Part shown: positions 7,856-15,598 of the stretch, one piece after another | Position numbering within the stretch: position 1 is the stretch's first letter | How the letters are laid out: the number at the start of each line of letters is the position of its first letter | DNA from: Rhodanobacteraceae bacterium | GTDB taxonomy: Bacteria > Pseudomonadota > Gammaproteobacteria > Xanthomonadales > Rhodanobacteraceae | NCBI GenBank assembly: GCA_030167125.1 | Contig: CP126531.1 | Coordinates: 1,240,001-1,304,000 of the forward strand | Direction: 5' to 3' | DNA: 64,000 nt | Program-made: the position numbers and the translations under genes | The notes under the pieces: model-generated | The model's input: only the letters and a program-made list of their open reading frames with translations | Database searches by the model: none | What the model was told of the DNA's origin: nothing

Positions 7856-10384
7856 ATGGCAGGACGCCGAACCCCGCAACGTTCCGAAGCAGGGCTTGCG
7901 ACGTACCGGCGCAAGCGCCATTTCGGGCACACGCCGGAGCCGGCTGCGACGTCCCGCGCGCAGCGTCCCGCCGCCGCCGGCCGCACGTTCGTGATCCACC
8001 TGCACCACGCGCGCCGCCGCCACTTCGACCTGCGCCTGCAGGTCGGCGGCGTGCTGCGCAGCTGGGCCGTGCCGAAAGGGCCGTCGCGCGATCCTTCGAT
8101 CAGGCACCTCGCGGTGCAGGTGGAAGACCATCCGCTGAGCTATGGTTCGTTCGAAGGCACGATCCCGGAAGGCCATTACGGCGCGGGCACGGTGGCGATC
8201 TGGGACGAAGGCACCTGGAGCACCGAAGGTTCGGCCGCGCAGCAGATCGACAAGGGTCATCTGCGTTTCGAACTGCACGGCGCGCGCCTGCACGGCCACT
8301 GGTCGCTGGTGCGCACGCGCGTCGAGCGCGGCAAGGCGCAGTGGCTGCTGATCAAGGGCGACGACGAATTCGTGGTGCCGGGCGACGTGGCCGACGACAC
8401 GCCACTGTCGGAATGGAAGGCGGAACACGGTATCGCGGACACTCAGCGCAAGCCGCGTGCGCGGCGCGCGACACGCAAGGCCGCCGCCCTGCCCGCGCCG
8501 GACGCATTCGAATTCGAACTCGCGCGCCTGTATCCGCGCGCGCCCGAGGGCGAGGACTGGCTGCACGAGGTGAAATACGACGGATACCGGATGCTCGCTT
8601 GGCGGAACGGTCGCGACCTGCAACTGCTGTCGCGCAACCGCCTCGACTGGACGGACAAGCTGCCCGCGATCGCGCAAGCCATCCTCGCGCTCGACTGCCA
8701 CGGCTGCGTGCTCGACGGCGAGCTGGTGGTGTTCGACGAAAGCGGCCGCAGCCGCTTCGACCTGTTGCAGAAGGAATTCAACCGCGCGCAGGCCGAAGCC
8801 GTGCGCTACGCGGTGTTCGACCTGCTGGCCTTGAACGGCGACGACCTGCGCGACGCGCCGCTGCTGGAACGCAAGGCAGCGCTGTCGCGCCTGCTCGAAT
8901 ACGCCGAGGCGAATCCTTCGACCAGCCCGCTGGTCGTTTCGGGTTTCCTGCGCGGCAACGGCGCGCTCGCGTACAAGCGTGCATGCGAAGCGGGACTGGA
9001 AGGCATCATCGCCAAATCGGCGAACGCGCCGTATCGCGGCGGACGCGGTGACGCGTGGCGCAAACTGAAATGCATCGACTCCGACGAATTCGTGATCGTC
9101 GGTTACACGCCCGGCAAGGGTTCGCGCGGCGCGCTGGGCGCGCTGCTGCTGGCCGAACCGCGCGGCAAGCAATGGCGCTACGTCGGCCGCGTCGGCACCG
9201 GCATGGATACCGAAATGCTGGAACGCCTGCACGCGAAACTGAAACCCGCGAAGCACAAGCCCGAACTGATCGACGCGCCGAACGCCAAGCAGTTGCGTGG
9301 CGGGCGCCCGGTGTGGGTGGAACCCGACACCGTGGTGGAAATCGCGTTCCGCGGCCGCACCGGCGATGACTTCCTGCGCCAGGGCAGCTTCAAGGGCCTG
9401 CGCCCCGACAAGTCGCCCGCCGATCTCCGCGACAGCGACCGCGCACCCAAGGAGTCCAGCATGCCTGCACGAAAGACGTCCTCGAAGGCCCGCGCGAAGC
9501 GCGCGGAGCCCGAGTCCGGCATCAACCTGACGCACCCCGATCGCGTACTGATTGAAAAGCCGCGCGTCACCAAGCAAGGGCTCGCCGAGTTCTATGCGAG
9601 CATCGCGGATCACCTGTTGCCCGGCGTCATCGGCCGCCCGTTGTCGCTAGTGCGCTGCCCCGACGGCGCGGGTGGCGAATGTTTTTTCCAGAAGCATCCG
9701 ATGACCGGCATGCCGGAAGCGATCGGGATCGGCGACGCGCGCAGCGCCGAAGGCAAGAAGCAGGAGTACGTGTACGTCAAGGACATCGAAGGCGTGATCG
9801 GTTTGGTGCAGATGAACGTGATCGAGATCCATCCGTGGGGTTCGACCATCGCCGATCTCGAACATCCCGATCGCATCGTGTTCGACCTCGATCCCGACAC
9901 CGGCGTCGAATGGCCGCGCGTGCGCGACGCCGCGCGCACCGTGCGCGAGCGGCTGCAAGCCGTCGGGCTGGAAAGTTTCCTGCGCACCACCGGTGGCAAG
10001 GGCGTGCACGTGGTGGTGCCGCTGAACCCGCGTCCGGATTGGGAAACCGCCAAGGCGTTCGCGCACGCGCTGGCGCGCACGCTGGAACAGGAATCGCCGA
10101 AGGACTTCGTGTCGGTCGCCACCAAGAACCGCCGCAAGGGCCGCATCTTCGTGGACTACCTGCGCAATGCGCGCGGCTCCACGGCGGTGGCGTCGTACTG
10201 CGTGCGCGCGCGGCCCGGCGCCGGCGTGGCGACGCCGCTGCGCTGGGAAGAATTGGCGCGATTGAAATCCGGCGCGCAATACACCTTCGACAACATCGCG
10301 CGGCGGTTGAAAACGATGAAGCAGGACCCGTGGCAGGGTTTCGATGAAGTGCGGCAGGCGTTGCCGCAATCGCGTGGAGCGTAG
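7856..10384 (+). CDS. ligD: NHEJ ATP-dependent DNA ligase D (PE-LIG-POL)
   Basis: 842 residues with the three activities of bacterial NHEJ ligase D in the Pseudomonas order. The phosphoesterase domain (about 40-190) has its metal-binding His/Asp cluster in HHARRRHFDLRL and the later VEDHPLSY His. The ligase domain (about 215-510) has the adenylated Lys240 in EVKYDGYR, plus LDGELVVF and GLEGIIAKS. A Lys/Ala-rich linker leads to the primase-polymerase domain (about 560-835), with the metal-binding D677-L-D679 in FDLDP and a GGKGVHVVVPL strand. It fills and seals double-strand breaks with Ku, encoded 127 bases downstream on the same strand. A competing ATG at 7852 is out of frame. The stop codon is embedded in a palindromic repeat. 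Confidence 0.96.
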   Translation: MAGRRTPQRSEAGLATYRRKRHFGHTPEPAATSRAQRPAAAGRTFVIHLHHARRRHFDLRLQVGGVLRSWAVPKGPSRDPSIRHLAVQVEDHPLSYGSFEGTIPEGHYGAGTVAIWDEGTWSTEGSAAQQIDKGHLRFELHGARLHGHWSLVRTRVERGKAQWLLIKGDDEFVVPGDVADDTPLSEWKAEHGIADTQRKPRARRATRKAAALPAPDAFEFELARLYPRAPEGEDWLHEVKYDGYRMLAWRNGRDLQLLSRNRLDWTDKLPAIAQAILALDCHGCVLDGELVVFDESGRSRFDLLQKEFNRAQAEAVRYAVFDLLALNGDDLRDAPLLERKAALSRLLEYAEANPSTSPLVVSGFLRGNGALAYKRACEAGLEGIIAKSANAPYRGGRGDAWRKLKCIDSDEFVIVGYTPGKGSRGALGALLLAEPRGKQWRYVGRVGTGMDTEMLERLHAKLKPAKHKPELIDAPNAKQLRGGRPVWVEPDTVVEIAFRGRTGDDFLRQGSFKGLRPDKSPADLRDSDRAPKESSMPARKTSSKARAKRAEPESGINLTHPDRVLIEKPRVTKQGLAEFYASIADHLLPGVIGRPLSLVRCPDGAGGECFFQKHPMTGMPEAIGIGDARSAEGKKQEYVYVKDIEGVIGLVQMNVIEIHPWGSTIADLEHPDRIVFDLDPDTGVEWPRVRDAARTVRERLQAVGLESFLRTTGGKGVHVVVPLNPRPDWETAKAFAHALARTLEQESPKDFVSVATKNRRKGRIFVDYLRNARGSTAVASYCVRARPGAGVATPLRWEELARLKSGAQYTFDNIARRLKTMKQDPWQGFDEVRQALPQSRGA

Positions 10385-10457
10385 GTTGGGGTGAGCCGCT
10401 TTTGCGAACCCCAACGATGTTGGGTTTCACCGATGAAGCCGGCTCAACCCAACCTAC
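10381..10457. repeat. GTAGGTTGGG-type palindromic element
   Basis: An 18-base arm (10381-10398, starting GTAGGTTGGGGTGAGCC) is mirrored at 10440-10457 with a single mismatch. A nested pair, AACCCCAAC and GTTGGGTTT, lies inside. The first arm overlaps the ligD stop codon. It fits a REP-like element and may serve as a transcript-stabilising or attenuating hairpin between ligD and ku. Confidence 0.75.
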
Positions 10458-10511
10458 ACAACTTTCGCAGAAATGGCGACATTCGATGTGACGCACAGCA
10501 GGAGAACCATC

Positions 10512-11420
10512 ATGGCGGCAAGACCCATCTGGAGCGGCACCATCACCTTCGGCCTGCTCAACATCCCGGTGCAGCTGATGCCGGGCGAGCGGCACGTCGA
10601 CCTGCATTTCCGGATGCTCGACTCGCGCAACAACGCGCGCATCCGCTACGAACGCATCAACGAGGAAACCGGCGAGGAAGTGCCGTGGAAGGAAGTGGTC
10701 AAGGCCTTCGAATACGACAAGGGCAATTACGTGGTGCTCGAAAAGGAGGACTTCGAGAAGGCTGCGCCGGAATCCACCGAATCGGTGGACATCGAAGCCT
10801 TCATCGACGCCGGCGACATCGGTCCCGAGTATTTCGAGAAACCGTATTACCTGGTGCCGGCGAAGAAGGCGGAGAAAGGCTACGTGCTGCTGCGCGAAAC
10901 GCTGAAGCGCCTGAAGACCGCCGGCCTCGCGCGCGTGGTGATCCGCACCCGCGAATATCTCTCGCTGGTGCTGCCGCGTGACGACGCGCTGCTGCTGATG
11001 CTGCTGCGCTATCCGCAGGAAGTCATCGCGGACGACGAATACGCTTTCCCGGACAAGAAGATTTCGGCCTACCGCGTGACGCAGAAGGAACTGGACATGG
11101 CCGAGACGCTGGTGAAATCGATGGTCGGCAAGTGGAAGCCCGGCGAATACCACGACGATTTCCGCGAGCGCCTGACCAAGGTAATCGAGGCCCGCATCAA
11201 GGCCAAGGGCGTGGTGCGCGCGCCCGCGGCGGAAGAAGCCGCGATGCCGAAGAACGCCTCCACCAACGTGGTGGATTTCATGTCGCTGCTGCAGAAGAGC
11301 ATCGACAACAAGCAGCGCACGCCGGCGAAGGAATCCGGTGCGACTGCGAAGAAAGCCGGCCACCGCGGCAGCGCGCGGCGCAAGTCCAGCACGCGGAAGA
11401 AAACGGCGAAACGTTCGTGA
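10512..11420 (+). CDS. ku: NHEJ end-binding protein Ku
   Basis: 302 residues. The Ku core begins ARPIWSGTITFGLLNIPVQL, followed by RYERINEETGEEVPW and KGYVLLRETLKRLKTAGLAR, all characteristic of bacterial Ku, which forms a ring-shaped homodimer on broken DNA ends and recruits LigD. After the core (to about residue 255) comes a Lys/Arg/Ser-rich tail of about 40 residues, as in other proteobacterial Ku proteins where it helps DNA binding. The ATG at 10512 was preferred to an upstream frame extension because AGGAGA lies nine bases before it and Ku homology starts at once. Same strand and next to ligD. Confidence 0.96.
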   Translation: MAARPIWSGTITFGLLNIPVQLMPGERHVDLHFRMLDSRNNARIRYERINEETGEEVPWKEVVKAFEYDKGNYVVLEKEDFEKAAPESTESVDIEAFIDAGDIGPEYFEKPYYLVPAKKAEKGYVLLRETLKRLKTAGLARVVIRTREYLSLVLPRDDALLLMLLRYPQEVIADDEYAFPDKKISAYRVTQKELDMAETLVKSMVGKWKPGEYHDDFRERLTKVIEARIKAKGVVRAPAAEEAAMPKNASTNVVDFMSLLQKSIDNKQRTPAKESGATAKKAGHRGSARRKSSTRKKTAKRS

Positions 11421-11429
11421 CGCTGTAGC

Positions 11430-11512
11430 TCCCTCCCCCGGGCAAACCGATCCCAGGTTCCCCCCGCCGCAACGCGGGCGGCCCCGGGATGACGAGAGTT
11501 TCTTTACTGACG
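11430..11512. repeat. Partial copy of the TGACGAG-ended repeat family
   Basis: The sequence after ku ends GCCCCGGGATGACGAGAGTTT, matching the end of the larger repeats at 14172-14318 and 31010-31137 (CCGGAATGACGAGCAAA). An internal hairpin CCCGC ... GCGGG is followed by a short T-rich stretch, so it may also end the ku transcript. Confidence 0.45.
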
Positions 11513-11527
11513 CCGCAGATCCAGTTG

Positions 11528-11974
11528 CTACTTGGCCTTGCTGATCGTGAAGGCCTCGAACCCCGCGCCGATGTCCCAACCCTTGCCGGTGCCGGTCAAC
11601 GCCAGCGACACGTTGCCCTTGGTCATCGCCGCCGCGTGCGAGGAACCCACCACGCCGGCGTGCGCGTTGGCGGTCGCGTAACCGCCGGGGATGTCATCGA
11701 TGCTGGTGACGCCGCTGAAATGGCCGACGCCGTTGTCGAGCTTGTACTTGCCGACGGTCAGGCCGCCGCCCTTGGCGCTGATGTGGACCCTCATCGTCTG
11801 CCCGTTCGCGCAGCTCACCCTGCCGTGCCCGTCGGCGGTCTGGTAAATCGCCGACCAGCCCGAGAGCGTGAAATGCATCGTGCACTTCATCGTGTCCGCC
11901 GCGTGCGCGCCGGGTGCGGCCACAGCCGCCGCGGGTGCCAGCAGCAATGCCATCCACAACGCCTTCCTGGTCAT
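11528..11974 (-). CDS. Secreted protein of unknown function
   Basis: A 148-residue protein with a clear signal peptide (TRKALWMALLLAPAAAVAA, cleavage near AHAADT). The mature part is a small Gly-rich beta-type domain with two cysteines (CTMHF and VSCANG) likely to form a disulfide. I recognise no enzyme motif. The ribosome-binding site GGAGGA is well placed. A TTCACG-type motif lies 59 bases upstream, shared with several stress-type genes here. Convergent with ku. Confidence 0.7.
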   Translation of the reverse strand: MTRKALWMALLLAPAAAVAAPGAHAADTMKCTMHFTLSGWSAIYQTADGHGRVSCANGQTMRVHISAKGGGLTVGKYKLDNGVGHFSGVTSIDDIPGGYATANAHAGVVGSSHAAAMTKGNVSLALTGTGKGWDIGAGFEAFTISKAK

Positions 11975-12033
11975 GACCTTTCCTCCGTTTCGTTGAAAAC
12001 GATTGTTGCTCCGTGAGCACTCGATTATGGGCA

Positions 12034-12045
12034 GGCGCCGTGAAT
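12034..12045 (-). promoter_or_regulatory. TTCACG-type motif upstream of a secreted protein gene
   Basis: ATTCACGGCGCC on the minus strand, 59 bases before the start at 11974; a second, weaker GTTCACTCCGC lies further upstream (12057-12067). CATAATCG follows nine bases after TTCACG and could be a -10 region. Confidence 0.35.
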
Positions 12046-12083
12046 GCGGCGAGAAAGCGGAGTGAACGCGCGCACTGGCGCCG

Positions 12084-12950
12084 TCAATGCGTGTCGCTGC
12101 GCACCTGCGCGTGGCTGATCAGCGTGAAGATCAGCGTGCCGCCGACGATGTTGCCGGCCAGCACCGGCCCCAGGTAATGCCGGAACACTTCCGGCCACGG
12201 CAGCCGCCCCGCGAACAGCAGGTAGAACACCTCGCCCGCCGAACCGATCACGTGCACCAGCCCGGCCGCCGCGATCAGCCAGGTCAGGCCGACGATGATC
12301 CACAGCCGCGCCGATTCGGCCGCCGGCATCAACCACACCATCGTCGCGATGATCCAGCCGCCCGCGATGGCCTTCACGAACATCTCCGGCACCGGATACG
12401 ACATCAGCGTCGTGCCCAGCGCGGCGATCGCGCGATCGACCGGCGGTGCGAACAGCGGCAGCTTCGCGACCGCAAGCGCGACGATCGCGACGCCGATGAT
12501 GTTCGCGACGAACACGACGCTCCACAGCCGCAGCATCAGCCCGAGCTTGCCCCAGCTGGGCGCGGAGATCAGCGGCAGCACCACGGTCAGCGTGTTCTCG
12601 GTGAACAACTGCTGGCGCGCCATGATCACGATCACGAAGCCGGTGCTGTAGCCGAGCGCGGTGGTCAGGTGCGCGAACGGCGCGTCCGGCAGGTACGCCT
12701 GCAGTGCGCCGCTGGCGATCATCGAAAAACCCATCGACAAGCCGGCGGCGAGTCCCGACCACATCAACGCCGACGGCGTGCGCTTCAGTTCCTCTTCGCC
12801 CACCGCGCCGATGGCTTCGTGCAGCACCGCCGCGCGCGGCGGCATCCGGCGCTCGGCGTCGTGCAGTTCCTCTTCGTCCAGCGCCGGCGCGTAGCGGCCC
12901 CCGCCGGCCTCAGCGCGATCCGCATCCTGCTGATCGCCGGACCGGTTCAT
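12084..12950 (-). CDS. Formate/nitrite transporter family membrane protein (YfdC-like)
   Basis: 288 residues. A polar N-terminus rich in Glu/Ala is followed at about residue 65 by SGLAAGLSMGFSMIASG, then about six membrane segments with the FNT-type elements QLFTENTLTVVLP and GNIVGGTLIF. These pentameric channels pass small monovalent anions; the YfdC branch with the long acidic N-terminus has no proven substrate. The ATG at 12950 overlaps the stop of the preceding DUF421 gene (ATGA), so the two are translationally coupled. An upstream extension of the frame runs antisense to nothing useful and was rejected. Confidence 0.85.
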   Translation of the reverse strand: MNRSGDQQDADRAEAGGGRYAPALDEEELHDAERRMPPRAAVLHEAIGAVGEEELKRTPSALMWSGLAAGLSMGFSMIASGALQAYLPDAPFAHLTTALGYSTGFVIVIMARQQLFTENTLTVVLPLISAPSWGKLGLMLRLWSVVFVANIIGVAIVALAVAKLPLFAPPVDRAIAALGTTLMSYPVPEMFVKAIAGGWIIATMVWLMPAAESARLWIIVGLTWLIAAAGLVHVIGSAGEVFYLLFAGRLPWPEVFRHYLGPVLAGNIVGGTLIFTLISHAQVRSDTH

Positions 12951-13447
12951 GCGGGTGCTTTGATTTTGATTTCGGGTTCGCGCTTCTGCACGGTGATGCT
13001 GCCGTTGGGTTCCAGGATCGCCAGCTCCACCATTGCGAGATCGCGGCAGCCGTGCTTGCGCATCGACGCGACGAAATCGCTGCGCGGAATCTTGCAGCGT
13101 TTCAGCACGTCCTCGAACAGTTCGCCGTCGCGCGCCAGCAGCACCGGCTTGCCCTGCAGCCAGCGGTCGCCGGCCTTGTAATGCGTGGCCACCCAGGTGC
13201 TGATCCAGTCCAGCAGCAACAGAACCGCCACCACCATCAAGCCGCCTTGCAGCGACTTGTCGTTGCCGATCAGCGAAGTGCGCACCGCGCTGCCCAGCAC
13301 GATCACCACGATCAGGTCGAAGATGCTGAGTTCGCCCAGCGTGTGCTTGCCCGACAGGCGGATCAGCACGAACAGCACGACGTACACGACCACCGCGCGC
13401 ACGATGAGTTGCCACCACGGCATTCCGAACTGGAACATTCCGTCCAT
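12947..13447 (-). CDS. DUF421 family membrane protein (YetF-like)
   Basis: 166 residues: three N-terminal membrane helices (WWQLIVRAVVVYVVLFVLIRL, then FDLIVVIVLGSAVRTSL, then GLMVVAVLLLLDWIST), followed by a small cytosolic alpha/beta domain with GKPVLLARDGELFEDVL and the conserved RKHGCRDLAMVELAILEPNG. This is the standard YetF/DUF421 layout and length. Biochemical function is unknown; homologues are often stress-induced. The ATG at 13447 has GGGAGG upstream. It overlaps the FNT gene by four bases, and a TTCACC-type motif lies 51 bases before the start. Confidence 0.85.
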   Translation of the reverse strand: MDGMFQFGMPWWQLIVRAVVVYVVLFVLIRLSGKHTLGELSIFDLIVVIVLGSAVRTSLIGNDKSLQGGLMVVAVLLLLDWISTWVATHYKAGDRWLQGKPVLLARDGELFEDVLKRCKIPRSDFVASMRKHGCRDLAMVELAILEPNGSITVQKREPEIKIKAPA

Positions 13448-13498
13448 TGCAACCTCCCGATGCGGGTTGGCTTGCCAGTTCAGCCGATGCGCCGTCAA

Positions 13499-13784
<286 letters not shown>

Positions 13785-13810
13785 GCGCAAAGCAACGAGC
13801 CACCTCCATT

Positions 13811-13962
13811 GCGCTGCGCGCGCATTCCGGAAAAGACAAAGGCCATCCCCCTCAATCCCCCTTCGTTCCGAAGGGGGAAGAAAAGCAAAGGCCGCTGCGC
13901 TTTCATCCCCTTCCAAAGGAAGGGGGTCGGCGCGAAGCGCCGGGGGATGCAAACGGCGAGCG
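13811..13962. repeat. Palindromic repeat family A, first of two tandem copies
   Basis: About 150 bases repeated almost exactly at 14008-14157. It contains two hairpins, CCCCCTTCGTTCCGAAGGGGG and CCCCTTCCAAAGGAAGGGG. The outer part GGCCATCCCCCTCAATC pairs with the family element GATTGAGGGGGATGGCC. The same family is found in and after actB. Confidence 0.8.
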
Positions 13963-14007
13963 GCGCCACGCATTGACACGCAGCGCCAAGAACCATCCCC
14001 TCGTCCA

Positions 14008-14157
14008 CGCTGCGCGCGTTCCGGAAAAGACAAAGGCCATCCCCCTCAATCACCCTTCGTTCCGAAGGGGGAAGAAAAACGAAGGCCGCTGCGCTCTCAC
14101 CCCTTCCAAAGGAAGGGGGTCGGCGCGCAAGCGCCGGGAGGATGCAAACGGCGAGCG
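14008..14157. repeat. Palindromic repeat family A, second tandem copy
   Basis: A direct repeat of 13811-13962 with scattered substitutions, some of them in paired stem positions. About 45 unrelated bases separate the two copies. No coding potential is supported. Confidence 0.8.
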
Positions 14158-14171
14158 CGATGGCTTTTTTT

Positions 14172-14318
14172 TCGTCATCCCGGCGAAAGCCGGGACCCAG
14201 TGACTTTGCTCTTCGGCCTCGCCCAAAAGTCACTGGGTTGACTCGCGCCATCCCTGGCGCTCGCCCTTCGGGCCGCTGGGTTCCGGATCGCCGCTGCGCG
14301 GCGTCCGGAATGACGAGC
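14172..14318. repeat. Repeat family C (CCCAGTGACTTT inverted repeat)
   Basis: A 12-base perfect inverted repeat, CCCAGTGACTTT (14196-14207) and AAAGTCACTGGG (14226-14237), is framed by further stems and by CGTCATCC at one end and GGAATGACGAGCAAA at the other. A second full copy is at 31010-31137. It could double as a transcript end for the gluconate-dehydrogenase operon, whose last stop is at 14351. Confidence 0.8.
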
Positions 14319-14350
14319 AAATCAATTTCGCCTCGGCGATTTCTTCATCA

Positions 14351-15598
14351 CTATTGCGGCGCGCTGGCCAGCGTGCTCCGCAGCTTGGCGACGTCGCCGC
14401 TGGACACTTCGCCGCCGCGATTGCCCCAGGCGTTGCGGATGTACGTGGTGAGCGCGGCGACTTCGGCGTCGTCCAGCTTGCTGTTGAATGCGGGCATCAT
14501 CAGGCCGCTGGGTTTGGATTCAGTGACCGGCGAACGCGCGCCTTGCAGGATCACCGCGATCAGCAGTTCCGGCTGCGCCGCCTGCACCGCGGAACTCGCG
14601 CGCAGCGGCGGGAATGCGTTGGCGAGGCCCGCGCCGTCGTTCATGTGGCAGCCGGCGCAGTTGTCGACGTACAGCGCCGCGCCTTCCTGCATCACATCCT
14701 TGCCGGGTTCATTTGGCGTTTCGGGTTTCGGGCCTTCCAGCGACTTCAGGTACGTCGCCATCGCTTCGAGGTCGCGCTGCTTCAAATACTGCGTGGACGC
14801 CTGCACCACTTCCGCCATCGGGCCCGCCGCGGTCGCGTAGCGGTTCGATCCGGTGGCGAGGTATTCGACGATGTCCTCGCGCGTCCAGCTGCCCAGGCCG
14901 TCGCGTTCGCCCGCGCCGAGGTTGGGCGCGAACACGTGCTCGGCCATGCCGCCCTGCATCTTGCCGCCGGTGGGACCGCCCAGCATGTTCTTCGACGTGT
15001 GGCAGGCCGCGCAGTGGCCAGGGCCTTCCACGAGGTACGCGCCGCGATTCCATTCCGCGGACTCCTTCGGATCAGGCTCAAACTGTTTCGCATCGAGGTA
15101 CAGCTTGTCCCACACCGCCAGCACGCTGCGCATGCTGAAAGGCCAGCCGAGCTCGGGCGCGCGGTTGACCTGGCGCACCGGCTTGATCGTGTCGAGGTAG
15201 GCCTTGATCGCGTCGACGTCGCCGCGCGTCATGTGCGTGAACCACGGATACGGGAACGCGGGATACAGGCGCTCGCCCTTCTTGTCGATGCCTTCGTGCA
15301 TCGCGCGGTAGAACTCGTCCTCGCTCCACGCGCCGATGCCGGTGTCGGGATCGGGCGTGATGTTGGTCGAATAGATGATGCCGAACGGCGTCGGAACCGG
15401 ACGCCCGCCCGCGTATGGCTTGCCGCCTTCCGCGGTGTGGCAGGCTTCGCAATCGCCGGCGCGCGCGAGATAGCGGCCATCGCGGATGTTCGACCAGGTC
15501 TGGTCGGAGCGCGTCGGCGCATACACCTGCACTGCCGCGAACGCGGCACCGGCCGACGCCAGCACCAGCACGCCCGCAATGAGCAGCTTCGTGTTCAC
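14351..15598 (-). CDS. Triheme cytochrome c subunit of a gluconate/alcohol dehydrogenase-type complex
   Basis: 415 residues. A signal-anchor (NTKLLIAGVLVLASAGAAFA) precedes three cytochrome c domains with haem-binding motifs CEACH, CAACH and CAGCH. This is the standard form of the cytochrome subunit of membrane-bound gluconate 2-dehydrogenase, sorbitol and alcohol dehydrogenases, which passes electrons from the flavoprotein to ubiquinone or an oxidase. The GTG at 15598 was chosen because it overlaps the stop of the flavoprotein gene (GTGA) and the signal sequence starts there. It is the last gene of a three-gene operon. Confidence 0.9.
   Translation of the reverse strand: MNTKLLIAGVLVLASAGAAFAAVQVYAPTRSDQTWSNIRDGRYLARAGDCEACHTAEGGKPYAGGRPVPTPFGIIYSTNITPDPDTGIGAWSEDEFYRAMHEGIDKKGERLYPAFPYPWFTHMTRGDVDAIKAYLDTIKPVRQVNRAPELGWPFSMRSVLAVWDKLYLDAKQFEPDPKESAEWNRGAYLVEGPGHCAACHTSKNMLGGPTGGKMQGGMAEHVFAPNLGAGERDGLGSWTREDIVEYLATGSNRYATAAGPMAEVVQASTQYLKQRDLEAMATYLKSLEGPKPETPNEPGKDVMQEGAALYVDNCAGCHMNDGAGLANAFPPLRASSAVQAAQPELLIAVILQGARSPVTESKPSGLMMPAFNSKLDDAEVAALTTYIRNAWGNRGGEVSSGDVAKLRSTLASAPQ

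Noticed and set aside
10381..10457. The palindrome after ligD called as a Rho-independent terminator
   Set aside because: There is no U-tract after the stem, and ku follows on the same strand; a REP-like repeat fits better.
13785..14350. Possible genes in the repeat block before the gluconate dehydrogenase operon
   Set aside because: All frames here are built from repeat copies, lack ribosome-binding sites and have no protein-like features.
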